Assembly (NCBI RefSeq): GCF_011290685.1
Contig: NZ_JAANYN010000003.1
Coordinates: forward strand, 515,076 to 579,075
Direction of reading: 5' to 3'
Length of the DNA stretch: 64,000 nt
DNA from: Cyclobacterium plantarum
Lineage (GTDB): Bacteria > Bacteroidota > Bacteroidia > Cytophagales > Cyclobacteriaceae
Positions 8,420 through 16,256 of the stretch are shown here, piece after piece. The position numbers and the translations under genes are program-made. The notes under the pieces are model-generated. The model worked only from the letters and a program-made list of their open reading frames with translations. It was not told the DNA's origin and ran no database searches. Within the stretch, counting starts at the first letter, position 1, and every line of letters starts with the position of its first letter.

Positions 8420-9181
8420 CTAGGAAACAGGGATTTTTTTACCTGAATGCTGCTCTTTTTCTTCCATTTCAATGGCCTTTGGGAAGAGAATATTGTTTTC
8501 CAGGTGAATGTGCTGGTGCAAATCGGTTTTGAATTCATCCAGCAGGGCAAACGTAACCCGGTAGGTACTGCAGGCGTCTGCCGGAGGGGTGAAATCACCG
8601 GTAAGTGCAGCTATTTTCTCAAAACGCTCTCCTTCATTTTCGTGCTCATCCATCATCATGCTGATGGGATTTTTCACTGTGCCAAAATGAGGTTTTGACT
8701 TTTCCGCTGCCGGACTTTCCTGGTCCTTTAACATCTTCCTCACATAAGGAAACAAAACAAATTCTTCCTTTTTCATGTGGGCGGTCAGCTCACCAGCACT
8801 TTGTTTGAAAAGTTCGGTGATTTCGAAGAGTTCCGGGTGGGCCTGCCCATGGACTTTGCACAGTTTGTCCAGGTATTGCTGTAAGAGGGGTATTCGGTCT
8901 TCCACATAGCGGTGGTGCTTTTTTTCAATGTAATCCGCCAGCAGGTCCAGTGGCCAAAAGATGAAATCCTGTATGCCTTCCGTGGAGGAATTCAGCATTT
9001 TATTTACAGCAGCCCACACGGTCTTGCTGTTGATTTTTTGCTTTTCGCAGGCTTCTTCAACGGACCTGTTTCCCTTGCAGCAGAAATCAATGCCAAAAGA
9101 TTCAAACACCGTAGCCAGGCGATAATCCTTTGCCACCAAAGCGCCAATTGTTTCTTGTTTTGTAGTTTCCATATTGATCAT
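8420..9181 (-). CDS. ric: Iron-sulphur cluster repair di-iron protein (RIC/ScdA/YtfE)
   Basis: This 253-residue cytoplasmic protein has an N-terminal ScdA_N/DUF542 domain with the FCCKG motif (Cys34, Cys35), then a hemerythrin-like four-helix domain from about residue 80. That domain has histidines and glutamates in HHRY, HGQAHPE, HMKKEE, DEHENEGE and HQHIHLEN. The family repairs Fe-S clusters damaged by nitric oxide and oxidants. Met1 is used; Met4 is an alternative. Its promoter and operator are described separately and match those of hmp next door. Confidence 0.92.
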   Translation of the reverse strand: MINMETTKQETIGALVAKDYRLATVFESFGIDFCCKGNRSVEEACEKQKINSKTVWAAVNKMLNSSTEGIQDFIFWPLDLLADYIEKKHHRYVEDRIPLLQQYLDKLCKVHGQAHPELFEITELFKQSAGELTAHMKKEEFVLFPYVRKMLKDQESPAAEKSKPHFGTVKNPISMMMDEHENEGERFEKIAALTGDFTPPADACSTYRVTFALLDEFKTDLHQHIHLENNILFPKAIEMEEKEQHSGKKIPVS

Positions 9182-9264
9182 AGGTTAAGAATTATAAACG
9201 ATAATCAGACCTGGTACTCCTTTAATAACGTTTCAGGTTTACCGGTTTTTGTCTTAATGTGAAG

Positions 9265-9314
9265 CAAAGGTAGGACAAAAATAATAAAAGACAAAATAGT
9301 CCTTTATTATTTTT
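9265..9314 (-). promoter_or_regulatory. ric promoter with long palindromic operator
   Basis: On the minus strand TTTG (9292-9295), 19 bases, then TACCTTTG (9265-9272) form a Bacteroidota promoter. A long inverted repeat overlaps it: AAAAATAATAAAAGAC (9277-9292), a 6-base spacer, and a matching 16-base arm (9299-9314) with one mismatch. The -33 box lies in the spacer of the dyad, so a protein bound there would control transcription directly. A related motif sits at the same place before hmp. An NO-sensing Rrf2/NsrR or Crp-type regulator is plausible but not shown. Confidence 0.8.
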
Positions 9315-9325
9315 GCGATTTTTTC

Positions 9326-10540
9326 TTAGTTCAATGAAAGCTGTTGTGGCCCAAATTCTTCAAAAAAGATGGCGTTTTCATGGATACCAATCGACAGCAA
9401 ATCCCGGAATTGCTTTTCAATGAACCCTGCCGGGCCACAAATGTAGCATCGTGCGTTGGAGGGTATTTTATAACCGGGGAGGCTGTCCAATGCTACCGGG
9501 CCTTGCAAAATGCCATTTATTCGATCCTTTGCTGTTACCTGATCAAAAAAGACATATTGTTCCATATTTGGCTTTTCCGCATTTATTTCGTGGATTTTAT
9601 TTTTAAAGGCATGCACTTCCTGGCTCCTGCATCCATGAATCCAGGTAATGGCTTGTTCCTGGTCTTTTTCAATGGCAGTTTGCAGCATGCTGATCAATGG
9701 TGTGACGCCAACCCCTCCACTGATCAGGACCAGCGGGTTTTTGCATTCCTCGTTCAAAGTAAAATTGCCAGATGGGGCGGTGAGTTCAACGATATCCCCT
9801 ACATCTACAAAATCGTGCAGTCTGTTACTGATCATTCCACTCGTGTTGGGTTGGGGACCCTGTTCCCTTTTCACCGAAATTCTGTAATAATTTTCGTCGG
9901 GGATACTTGAAATGCTGTATTGCCTGGACTGGTTAAGACCCGGGTCGGGCAGAAAGACCTTTAAACTTATGAATTGACCCGGAAGGTGGGGAAGTACTTT
10001 TCCTTTATCCGATGGGTACAGGTAAAAGGAGGTGATTTCTGACGACTCCTCCACTTTTTTGGCCACTTGAAAAGGCCGCCAACCGGTCCAGCCTCCTGGT
10101 TCGTTGGTCAGTTTCTGGTACCTGTCAGCTTCTAAACCTATCATTAGTTCCGCCAACTGGTAATAGGCCGCTTCCCAAGCATCGATAATATCGGCAGTAG
10201 CACTATCTCCCAAAACTTCCTTAATAGCGGCCAGTAGGTGATTGCCTACAATGGGATAATGTTCCGGACGGATATCCAGGCTAACGTGCTTGTGTCCTAT
10301 CCGGTGCAAATCCGGCAAGAGAACTTCGGGATTGGCAATGTGTTGGGCATAAGCCAAAAGGGCCATGGCCAGGGCTTGCTGTTGTTTTCCATTCTTTTGG
10401 TTGCCCATATTGAACATGTTCTTTAATTCCGGGTGGTGCTGAAACATCCTTTTATAAAAATGGCTGGTCAGTACAAGTCCATGTTCTTTCAAAATGGGTG
10501 CTGTTGCAGCAATAATTTGTTGTTGATTTTTGTTGATCAT
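9326..10540 (-). CDS. hmp: Flavohaemoprotein, nitric oxide dioxygenase
   Basis: Hmp converts NO to nitrate using O2 and NAD(P)H in the cytoplasm. The 404-residue protein has a globin domain (about 1-140, proximal His85 in HKHVSLDI, then PEHYPIVG), an FAD-binding barrel (about 150-260 with RQYSISS) and an NAD-binding domain (ISGGVGVTPLISML). Length and order match the family. It lies beside ric and the nos operon, so the region handles both N2O and NO. A promoter motif shared with ric suggests common control. Confidence 0.95.
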   Translation of the reverse strand: MINKNQQQIIAATAPILKEHGLVLTSHFYKRMFQHHPELKNMFNMGNQKNGKQQQALAMALLAYAQHIANPEVLLPDLHRIGHKHVSLDIRPEHYPIVGNHLLAAIKEVLGDSATADIIDAWEAAYYQLAELMIGLEADRYQKLTNEPGGWTGWRPFQVAKKVEESSEITSFYLYPSDKGKVLPHLPGQFISLKVFLPDPGLNQSRQYSISSIPDENYYRISVKREQGPQPNTSGMISNRLHDFVDVGDIVELTAPSGNFTLNEECKNPLVLISGGVGVTPLISMLQTAIEKDQEQAITWIHGCRSQEVHAFKNKIHEINAEKPNMEQYVFFDQVTAKDRINGILQGPVALDSLPGYKIPSNARCYICGPAGFIEKQFRDLLSIGIHENAIFFEEFGPQQLSLN

Positions 10541-10610
10541 TTACTCAATGAATTAGGGTTAGAAATATTTTGACCTGACACCACTTGGTTGGTATCTCTT
10601 CCGAAAGGGG

Positions 10611-10660
10611 CAAAGGTAGCCATTAAGATAAAAAGATAAAAATACCCTTTAATATTCTTT
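10611..10660 (-). promoter_or_regulatory. hmp promoter with ric-like operator motif
   Basis: On the minus strand TACCTTTG (10611-10618) is the -7 element, with a weak TTTA at the -33 position. The plus-strand string AAAAGATAAAAATACCC starts at 10631 and continues CTTTAATATT. It closely resembles AAAAGACAAAATAGTCC and CTTTATTATT before ric and has nearly the same spacing from the -7 element (12 versus 13 bases between). The dyad is less perfect than at ric. Confidence 0.7.
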
Positions 10661-10778
10661 TTCGAATCACTCTGAGTACTTGCATTGATTATACTTCCAA
10701 AATGGGGTTGGGGACAATTTCCCGAAGGTAACCGTATCGAATTAGTCCGATTACGAAATTTTTTTTTACCAGGATATG

Positions 10779-10816
10779 AAAAAAAACGGCTAACTGCTTA
10801 TAAGGCAGTTAACCGC
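10779..10816 (-). terminator. metE terminator
   Basis: CGGCTAACTGC (10787-10797) pairs with GCAGTTAACCG (10805-10815), with one G-T wobble. On the minus strand the stem is followed by a run of eight T. It lies about 50 bases after the metE stop and is a standard intrinsic terminator. Confidence 0.85.
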
Positions 10817-10864
10817 TTTATTGAATAGGATCAATCCTCCAGACAGGATTTTTCGTGATTGCAC

Positions 10865-13180
10865 TCAGGACTTCAGTAATTTCAATCGAATTTCCCTGGC
10901 GGCCTCCACCATCACTTTGAGTGCGGCCTCCGTTTCCTCCCATTTTCTGGTTTTTAAACCACAATCCGGGTTGACCCAAAGTTGTTCTGATGGAATGACT
11001 TTTTCGGCCTTTTCAATCAGATCGACCATTTCTTTTTTTGAAGGAACCCTTGGCGCATGAATATCATAGACGCCCGGCCCAATTTCATTGGGGTAGTTGA
11101 AATCTGCAAAGGCATCCAACAGTTTCATTTGGGAACGGGAACATTCAATGGTGATCACATCCGCATCCATGGCGACTATGCTTTCCATGATGTCATTGAA
11201 TTCGGAGTAGCACATGTGGGTGTGGATTTGGGTATCGTCCTGTACCCCGGAGCTGGAGATACGGAAAGCTTGTACTGCCCAATCCAGGTAAGCCTTCCAG
11301 TTACTTTTTTTCAACGGAAGTCCTTCCCGGATGGCAGGTTCATCTATTTGGATGATCTTAATGCCTGCCCTTTCCAGATCCATTACTTCTTCCCTAATGG
11401 CCAGAGCAATCTGCTTACAGGTTTCGGAACGGGGCTGATCATTCCGTACAAAGGACCATTGCAGGATGGTGACCGGTCCGGTGAGCATTCCCTTTACCCA
11501 TTTTCTGGTCAATGACTGGGCATAGCTGGACCAGAATACGGTCATGGGAGCCGGACGGGAAATATCTCCATAAATTATGGGTGGCTTCACACAGCGGCTG
11601 CCATAGCTTTGAACCCAACCATTTTGGGTAAAGGCAAATCCATTCAGTTGTTCCCCAAAATATTCTACCATGTCATTCCTTTCAAATTCCCCATGTACCA
11701 GCAAGTCCAGGCCAATGTCTTCCTGCTTTCGAATGGCTGCTGCTATTGCCTGTTTTACCAGCTCCTGGTATTCCATTTCCCCGATTTCTCCTTTCTTTCG
11801 TTTGGCCCGCCAATTCCTGACCTCCTGGGTCTGAGGGAATGAGCCTATAGTGGTGGTGGGGAATAAGGGGAAATTTAAAGTGGCTTGCTGTAAAATTTTT
11901 CTTGCTGGATGCTCGCTGCGACTACTGGCATCCGTATTCCCGATGGCCCTGGTCTTTTTCCTGACTTCCTGATTTTGGATCAGCGTAGAAGTCTGCCTGT
12001 TATGGATTGTAATTTGGTTATCAAGGAGCAGCTGCAGATTCGATGGTTTTTCCGGATGTATAACTAGCTGCTTCAAGACGCTCACTTCCCCTATTTTTTG
12101 TCTGGCAAAAGCCATCCAGGCTTTGATTTCCGGAAGGAGCTGTTGCTCATTTTTTTCTTCTTCCAGGTCATGGGGAACATGCAGCAGGGAGGAGGAAGGG
12201 GCGATCATGATGCGGTTTCTACCTATTTTTCGGACCGCCTTTTGAATGATTTCCAATGAGGATTGAAAATCATTTTTCCAGATATTCCTGCCATCAATCA
12301 GGCCCAGAGAAAGGGTCAGGTTTTCTGGCAGTTGATCCAATGCCTCCTCTAATTGTTTCGGACAGCGTACCATGTCCAGGTGCAAGGCACAAATGGGTAA
12401 AGATAAGGCTAACGGCAGGTTTTCTTCCAGTCCACCAAAATAAGTGGCAACCAATATTTTCAGGTGAGGAAATGCCTTTCTGATCTTTGCATAAACCCAT
12501 GGATACATTTCCCTGGCTTTTTGGGTTAAGTCCATGGTAAGAAATGGCTCGTCAAATTGGACCCATTCTGCCCCCGAGGCATCCAACTCGGCTAGAATTT
12601 CCAGATATACGGGCAATAGTTGATCTATCAGGTTCAACCTGTCAAAACCAGGTTCCTTTTCTTTTCCCAATAAAAGATAGGAGAGTGGACCAATGATGAC
12701 TGGTTTTGTTTTGATTCCATCCTGTTCGGCCACCAAAAATTCATTGGTGATTTTGGACGAAAAAAGACGGAATTTCTGGTTTTTGGTGAATTCAGGGACA
12801 ATATAGTGATAGTTGCTGTCAAACCATTTGGTCATTTCCATGGCAGTAAGGTCTAGCCCGTCATTTTGGTATCCCCTGGCCATGGCAAAATACAGGTCCA
12901 GATCTGTATTTTTCTTGTCGAGTATTACATCGTGGTACCGTTCCGGAATGGCTCCTAATGCCAGGGACATGTCAAGTACCTGGTCGTAAAAAGAAAAATC
13001 ATTGGATGGAATCAGGTCTATTCCGGCCTCCTGTTGCGTTCTCCAGTTTTTGATCCGGATGTTCCATCCGGTCCGGACCAGTTCTTCCTGGGTGATTTCG
13101 CCTGACCAATACTTTTCACAGGCTTTTTTGAGTTCTCTTTTGGCACCTATGCGCGGGTAGCCAAGATTGTGCGTTTGCAT
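10865..13180 (-). CDS. metE: Cobalamin-independent methionine synthase
   Basis: MetE transfers the methyl group of methyltetrahydropteroyl-polyglutamate to homocysteine to make methionine, without vitamin B12. The 771-residue protein starts with the typical NLGYPRIGAKRELKKA and has two barrel domains. The C-terminal half carries TTIGSFPQT, GEFERNDMVEYF, the zinc-site motif HTHMCYSEF and a final Cys in NPDCGLKTR. The length is slightly above the usual 750-760. A cobalamin riboswitch in the leader should switch it off when B12 is present, which implies a B12-dependent MetH elsewhere in the genome. Confidence 0.96.
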   Translation of the reverse strand: MQTHNLGYPRIGAKRELKKACEKYWSGEITQEELVRTGWNIRIKNWRTQQEAGIDLIPSNDFSFYDQVLDMSLALGAIPERYHDVILDKKNTDLDLYFAMARGYQNDGLDLTAMEMTKWFDSNYHYIVPEFTKNQKFRLFSSKITNEFLVAEQDGIKTKPVIIGPLSYLLLGKEKEPGFDRLNLIDQLLPVYLEILAELDASGAEWVQFDEPFLTMDLTQKAREMYPWVYAKIRKAFPHLKILVATYFGGLEENLPLALSLPICALHLDMVRCPKQLEEALDQLPENLTLSLGLIDGRNIWKNDFQSSLEIIQKAVRKIGRNRIMIAPSSSLLHVPHDLEEEKNEQQLLPEIKAWMAFARQKIGEVSVLKQLVIHPEKPSNLQLLLDNQITIHNRQTSTLIQNQEVRKKTRAIGNTDASSRSEHPARKILQQATLNFPLFPTTTIGSFPQTQEVRNWRAKRKKGEIGEMEYQELVKQAIAAAIRKQEDIGLDLLVHGEFERNDMVEYFGEQLNGFAFTQNGWVQSYGSRCVKPPIIYGDISRPAPMTVFWSSYAQSLTRKWVKGMLTGPVTILQWSFVRNDQPRSETCKQIALAIREEVMDLERAGIKIIQIDEPAIREGLPLKKSNWKAYLDWAVQAFRISSSGVQDDTQIHTHMCYSEFNDIMESIVAMDADVITIECSRSQMKLLDAFADFNYPNEIGPGVYDIHAPRVPSKKEMVDLIEKAEKVIPSEQLWVNPDCGLKTRKWEETEAALKVMVEAAREIRLKLLKS

Positions 13181-13397
13181 GTTCTTTTAACTTTTAAAAG
13201 ATTAAAATTGAGTTAAAAGCCCTTTTGCTTTATTTCACAACGCCTTGAAAAATCGAAGAAGGTGGAGAAATTTAAATGCAAAAGTATGGACACACCAATC
13301 CCGATCAGAAATAGTTGTCTTCCTTAATATTGCACCTAACATGACACCCTGCTTCAAATCGCGAAAGCATTGTCAATCCTGTCTGACGGTAAACAGG

Positions 13398-13575
13398 GCG
13401 GAACAGGCAGGTCTCCTGACTTGTAACATTTTTACCATCCTTCCCAGCCCGCTGAATGCGGGACAGTGGATATTCTCGGGTAAAAACCTTTGGCGTTACT
13501 TACAGTTGCGCGACAGTTCGTGATTTGCACACGATTCCCTATTCATTTACCATTAAGTAAAACCTGTTCCGGTTG
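13398..13575 (-). ncRNA. Cobalamin riboswitch upstream of metE
   Basis: Read on the minus strand, the segment has the hallmark B12-riboswitch pieces in order: AGGGAATC, then GCGCAACTGTAA, the CACTGTCCCGC-type segment, GGGAAGG, and finally AAGTCAGGAGACCTGCC at the 3' side (about 13401-13423). Flanking AACAGG and CCTGTT pieces can form the closing stem. A -7 element TACATTTG lies upstream at 13606-13613, so the leader is about 420 bases. It should repress metE when adenosyl- or methylcobalamin is bound. Confidence 0.93.
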
Positions 13576-13703
13576 CTAAGAAATAAAAAAGAACTTATTT
13601 AAAAACAAATGTAGAACCTTAAAAGCTTTTTTCCATCAATCATTTGCAAAAGATCATCAAGAACCGCCAGGTAATTGTAAAAAATAATTATACTAACCTG
13701 AAC

Positions 13704-14044
13704 TTACAACTCTCCAAACACCTCGTCCAGGTCCAATTCAAACCACGGAAGTGCCTGAGACACCACCCGATCACCGAAGGTAAATAATCGGGAGGGGCGG
13801 TATTTTCCGGTTTCCAGGGTATAGATCAGCAGGGTACGTTCGTCGGGATGAACCACCAGTATTCCTTCACGCCGGAGGCTTCGTACACCTCATATTTCAA
13901 TTGTACTTCTTTTTTATTATTTCCCGGAGAGAGGATCTCCACGATCAGGTCCGGGGCACCCACACAGCCCAGCTCGTCCAGCTTTTCCGGATTGCAGACC
14001 ACACAGAGGTCTGGCTGCACCAAGGTATCGACATCTTCATGCTT
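13704..14044 (-). pseudogene. Uma2 pseudogene, 3' part
   Basis: This segment matches the C-terminal half of the intact Uma2 protein at 18447-19049 almost codon for codon, from KHEDVDTLVQPDL to LDEVFGEL. A one-base deletion in ACCACCAG near 13855 (ACCACCCAG in the intact copy) breaks the frame after GVKEYW. The 5' half is missing here, and its first 40 codons are found at 14874-14992. Residues 41-87 are gone, replaced by a toxin-antitoxin gene. The gene is not functional. Confidence 0.85.
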
Positions 14045-14072
14045 TCATTTGCTCCAACCCATTTACTTCCAA

Positions 14073-14591
14073 TCAGGCTACTTGAAGCTTCACCACTTCC
14101 AGTTCGGTACCTTTCTCATAGGCTTCCTTTCCTTTATCCAAGACCAGTTGTGTCGTTTCAGCGGAAAGGTAGTAATGCCCACAATTGGTACAAACTTCTG
14201 CAGGCACATTTTTAATCAACACAATGGTTTCACCTTTTTCCAGTGTCACGGTTACATAACCTTTTTCGGTGGTACCGTTTTTACATAAGGAGCATTCCAA
14301 TTTGGTCTTCATTTTAAAATTTCCATCCCACAATTTGGGGTCAGGTTCATTGGCTGTAATGACTACACACTCGTTTTTATTTACACCAATAACCAGGTGA
14401 ATGGGCCTTTTCGAAATGTGTCCCAATAGCAAACAGTTGGGAAATGGCTTATCATCCGGGTAATCTTGGATGATTTCCCCAAAATCGACAATCATTCGAG
14501 TATTTTCAACGGAAATATCTCGCTTGAACATTTGATTTATGGCATGATCGCTGAAAATCAAATTTTCGCAATGAATGTCATTTGGATTCAT
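14073..14591 (-). CDS. Fused DUF4258 toxin-like and YgiT/MqsA-type zinc-finger protein
   Basis: This 172-residue protein joins two parts. Residues 1-93 are a DUF4258 (RelE/BrnT-like fold) with FSDHAINQMFKRDI and GHISKRPIHLVIG. Residues 94-172 are a YgiT-type zinc finger with Cys100, Cys103, Cys134 and Cys137, as found in MqsA-like antitoxins. In other genomes these are usually two adjacent genes. Here they are in frame, with an internal ATG (14312) at the join that could also start the antitoxin alone. It sits inside a broken Uma2 gene. Function as a toxin-antitoxin unit is inferred. Confidence 0.75.
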   Translation of the reverse strand: MNPNDIHCENLIFSDHAINQMFKRDISVENTRMIVDFGEIIQDYPDDKPFPNCLLLGHISKRPIHLVIGVNKNECVVITANEPDPKLWDGNFKMKTKLECSLCKNGTTEKGYVTVTLEKGETIVLIKNVPAEVCTNCGHYYLSAETTQLVLDKGKEAYEKGTELEVVKLQVA

Positions 14592-14873
14592 CCTTGATTA
14601 AAATTTACGCCATTTGCCGATGTAGCGAAGCGTCTTCGGTTAGGCCTCAGCCGATAATAACAAATATATTGATATTTTCTACCCAAAAAATACTGTGATT
14701 CGATAATTTCGAAATTGAAAGGTTGCTTATCGCTATGACCTCAGTAAGGTCGAGCTAGCGGGAAGGAAGAAGGGGGGCAATCCATTTGAACTGACTTCTC
14801 TCTGGACACAATTTTTTTCGAAGCTGACAATAATCAGAGGGGCAAAGCTGAAAACCCAAGCTTACAACGCCCC

Positions 14874-14992
14874 AAAAACCTTTCCCGGATCAGCTTGACC
14901 ATTTCGTCCAGCTGCCAGGAAAGGTAGTCCGCATTGGAATAATGGCCGTATCCGGAAAGGGTTTTTTGGACGTTATTTTGGGGCTTTTCCAT
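14874..14992 (-). pseudogene. Uma2 pseudogene, 5' part
   Basis: Starting at the ATG at 14992 the minus strand reads MEKPQNNVQ, then GYGHYSNADYLSWQLDEMV, matching the start of the intact Uma2 protein at 18447-19049 through about codon 40. A missing base in CGGGAAAGG (CGGGGAAAGG in the intact gene) shifts the frame, and similarity ends at about 14874. With the 3' part at 13704-14044 it forms one gene split by about 830 bases of other DNA. Confidence 0.8.
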
Positions 14993-15018
14993 ATTTTGGG
15001 CAAACCGAAAGTAATTAA

Positions 15019-15052
15019 TAAAGATAACAAGATTTGGGCAAATCGGCCAGGG
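15019..15052. repeat. Direct copy of a 34-base segment before the Uma2 genes
   Basis: AAAGATAACAAGATTTGGGC and the following bases to GCCAGGG recur at 19078-19111 with one mismatch. Each copy stands just upstream of a Uma2 start (14992 and 19049), on the side of a plus-strand lipoprotein gene. The Uma2 promoter region was therefore duplicated together with the gene. Confidence 0.8.
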
Positions 15053-15241
15053 CTACAAAGCTGATAATCCAGACCCGGCAATATAACCACCGACCAGCAG
15101 GTTTGGTCCCAGGACTACTTGTAAATGTAGCGTTTTGCAGGTCTTTTTCGTCTTTAAAGGAGGGCACGAAAGGATTAGGACGGCAAAAATTTATATTATA
15201 TATTTAGGTATAATTTAACCGGAGTTGGTTTTTAATAATAA

Positions 15242-15721
15242 ATGATCAGAATGGAGGTGTCACAGTTTTTTTTTAACAAGTGGATGCTGCTAGTGGGGAT
15301 TGTCCTCACATTTCATTCCTGTGTTAATCGGGAAGATGAACCTCCTAAAATTGAGATACCTGTCGATACCTATTGGATGTATTCAAGCAATTGTTTGAGG
15401 GAGAATTTTGAAAAGAATTTTTTGAATCAGCAAACCCTCCGGATCACAGACAAAAAAGGTTTTGAGGTGCTGGTTTCCTGTTCTGTGGAACTTCCTGAGA
15501 TAGATTTTAATGAATTTTTCCTTTCGGTTACCAGGATTGAAACCATGAAATATCCAAATTTTAGGGATCAGGGCTTGTATTTAGAAAATGAAACTGAACT
15601 TGTATATAAAATAAACATTGATCTTTCTGACTTTAATAGTATAGGTATTATTTATTGTTTCGGTGTTATTCCCATTGATTTTTCTCAAGATGAGATCAGG
15701 GTCCAGGTTATCGAACATTAG
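15242..15721 (+). CDS. Hypothetical lipoprotein
   Basis: This 159-residue protein has a hydrophobic N-terminus (WMLLVGIVLTFHSC) with a lipobox at about Cys29. The rest is a small soluble domain rich in charged residues. I do not recognise a family. Its 3' end overlaps the start of the next lipoprotein gene, so the two may form a small operon. The AT-rich, lineage-specific look fits an accessory gene. Confidence 0.6.
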   Translation: MIRMEVSQFFFNKWMLLVGIVLTFHSCVNREDEPPKIEIPVDTYWMYSSNCLRENFEKNFLNQQTLRITDKKGFEVLVSCSVELPEIDFNEFFLSVTRIETMKYPNFRDQGLYLENETELVYKINIDLSDFNSIGIIYCFGVIPIDFSQDEIRVQVIEH

Positions 15722-16178
15722 ACTTTTCAAGATCAAGCCAAATGCAGTTTTTACAGGCAATTGGTTGATTTGGGTAGGAATGGTATTTCTTATTCCGATT
15801 CTTGGCGGATGCCAGGACAATGATGAAACACCCGTTTTTCAGGCCGAAGGGTACCTGATTGGGCACCACCCCTGCGTTCGCGATGCTACAGTAACAACGA
15901 GTAAAGGAGAAGGCAAAGGCTACCTGGTGGCAACTATTGGTGCCAACCCCGATACCTTGATGTTGTTTGGGGTACCAACCGACATGTTTGATGTTCCATT
16001 GGAATGGCACAGTTTTCTGCCAGACGAGAGTCGTGATATGTTCAAAATGAGATTTTCCTATCAGAAATCGCAGGAAAACATTGGTTCACGATACCATTGT
16101 TTTGGTTATTTTCCAGGGCGTATATTGCGCTATCTGGATTCAGAATATATAGTCTTGAAGGCAGAAAAAATCCATTGA
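15690..16178 (+). CDS. Hypothetical lipoprotein
   Basis: This is a predicted lipoprotein of about 162 residues with hydrophobic stretch WLIWVGMVFLIPILGGC and a lipobox Cys, then a domain with two further Cys (HHPC and YHCFG) and no family I know. The start is uncertain. ATG 15690 overlaps the previous gene by 32 bases, while TTG near 15763 or ATG near 15778 would give a shorter signal peptide right before the hydrophobic stretch. The C-terminus ends ...YIVLKAEKIH. Confidence 0.55.
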   Translation: MRSGSRLSNIRLFKIKPNAVFTGNWLIWVGMVFLIPILGGCQDNDETPVFQAEGYLIGHHPCVRDATVTTSKGEGKGYLVATIGANPDTLMLFGVPTDMFDVPLEWHSFLPDESRDMFKMRFSYQKSQENIGSRYHCFGYFPGRILRYLDSEYIVLKAEKIH

Positions 16179-16256
16179 GCTCGGATCGAAGACCTGAATA
16201 GGTCACCTGTAAGGATGAATTTTTGCTACAGGGTGGATCAGCTTGAAATGAATTGC

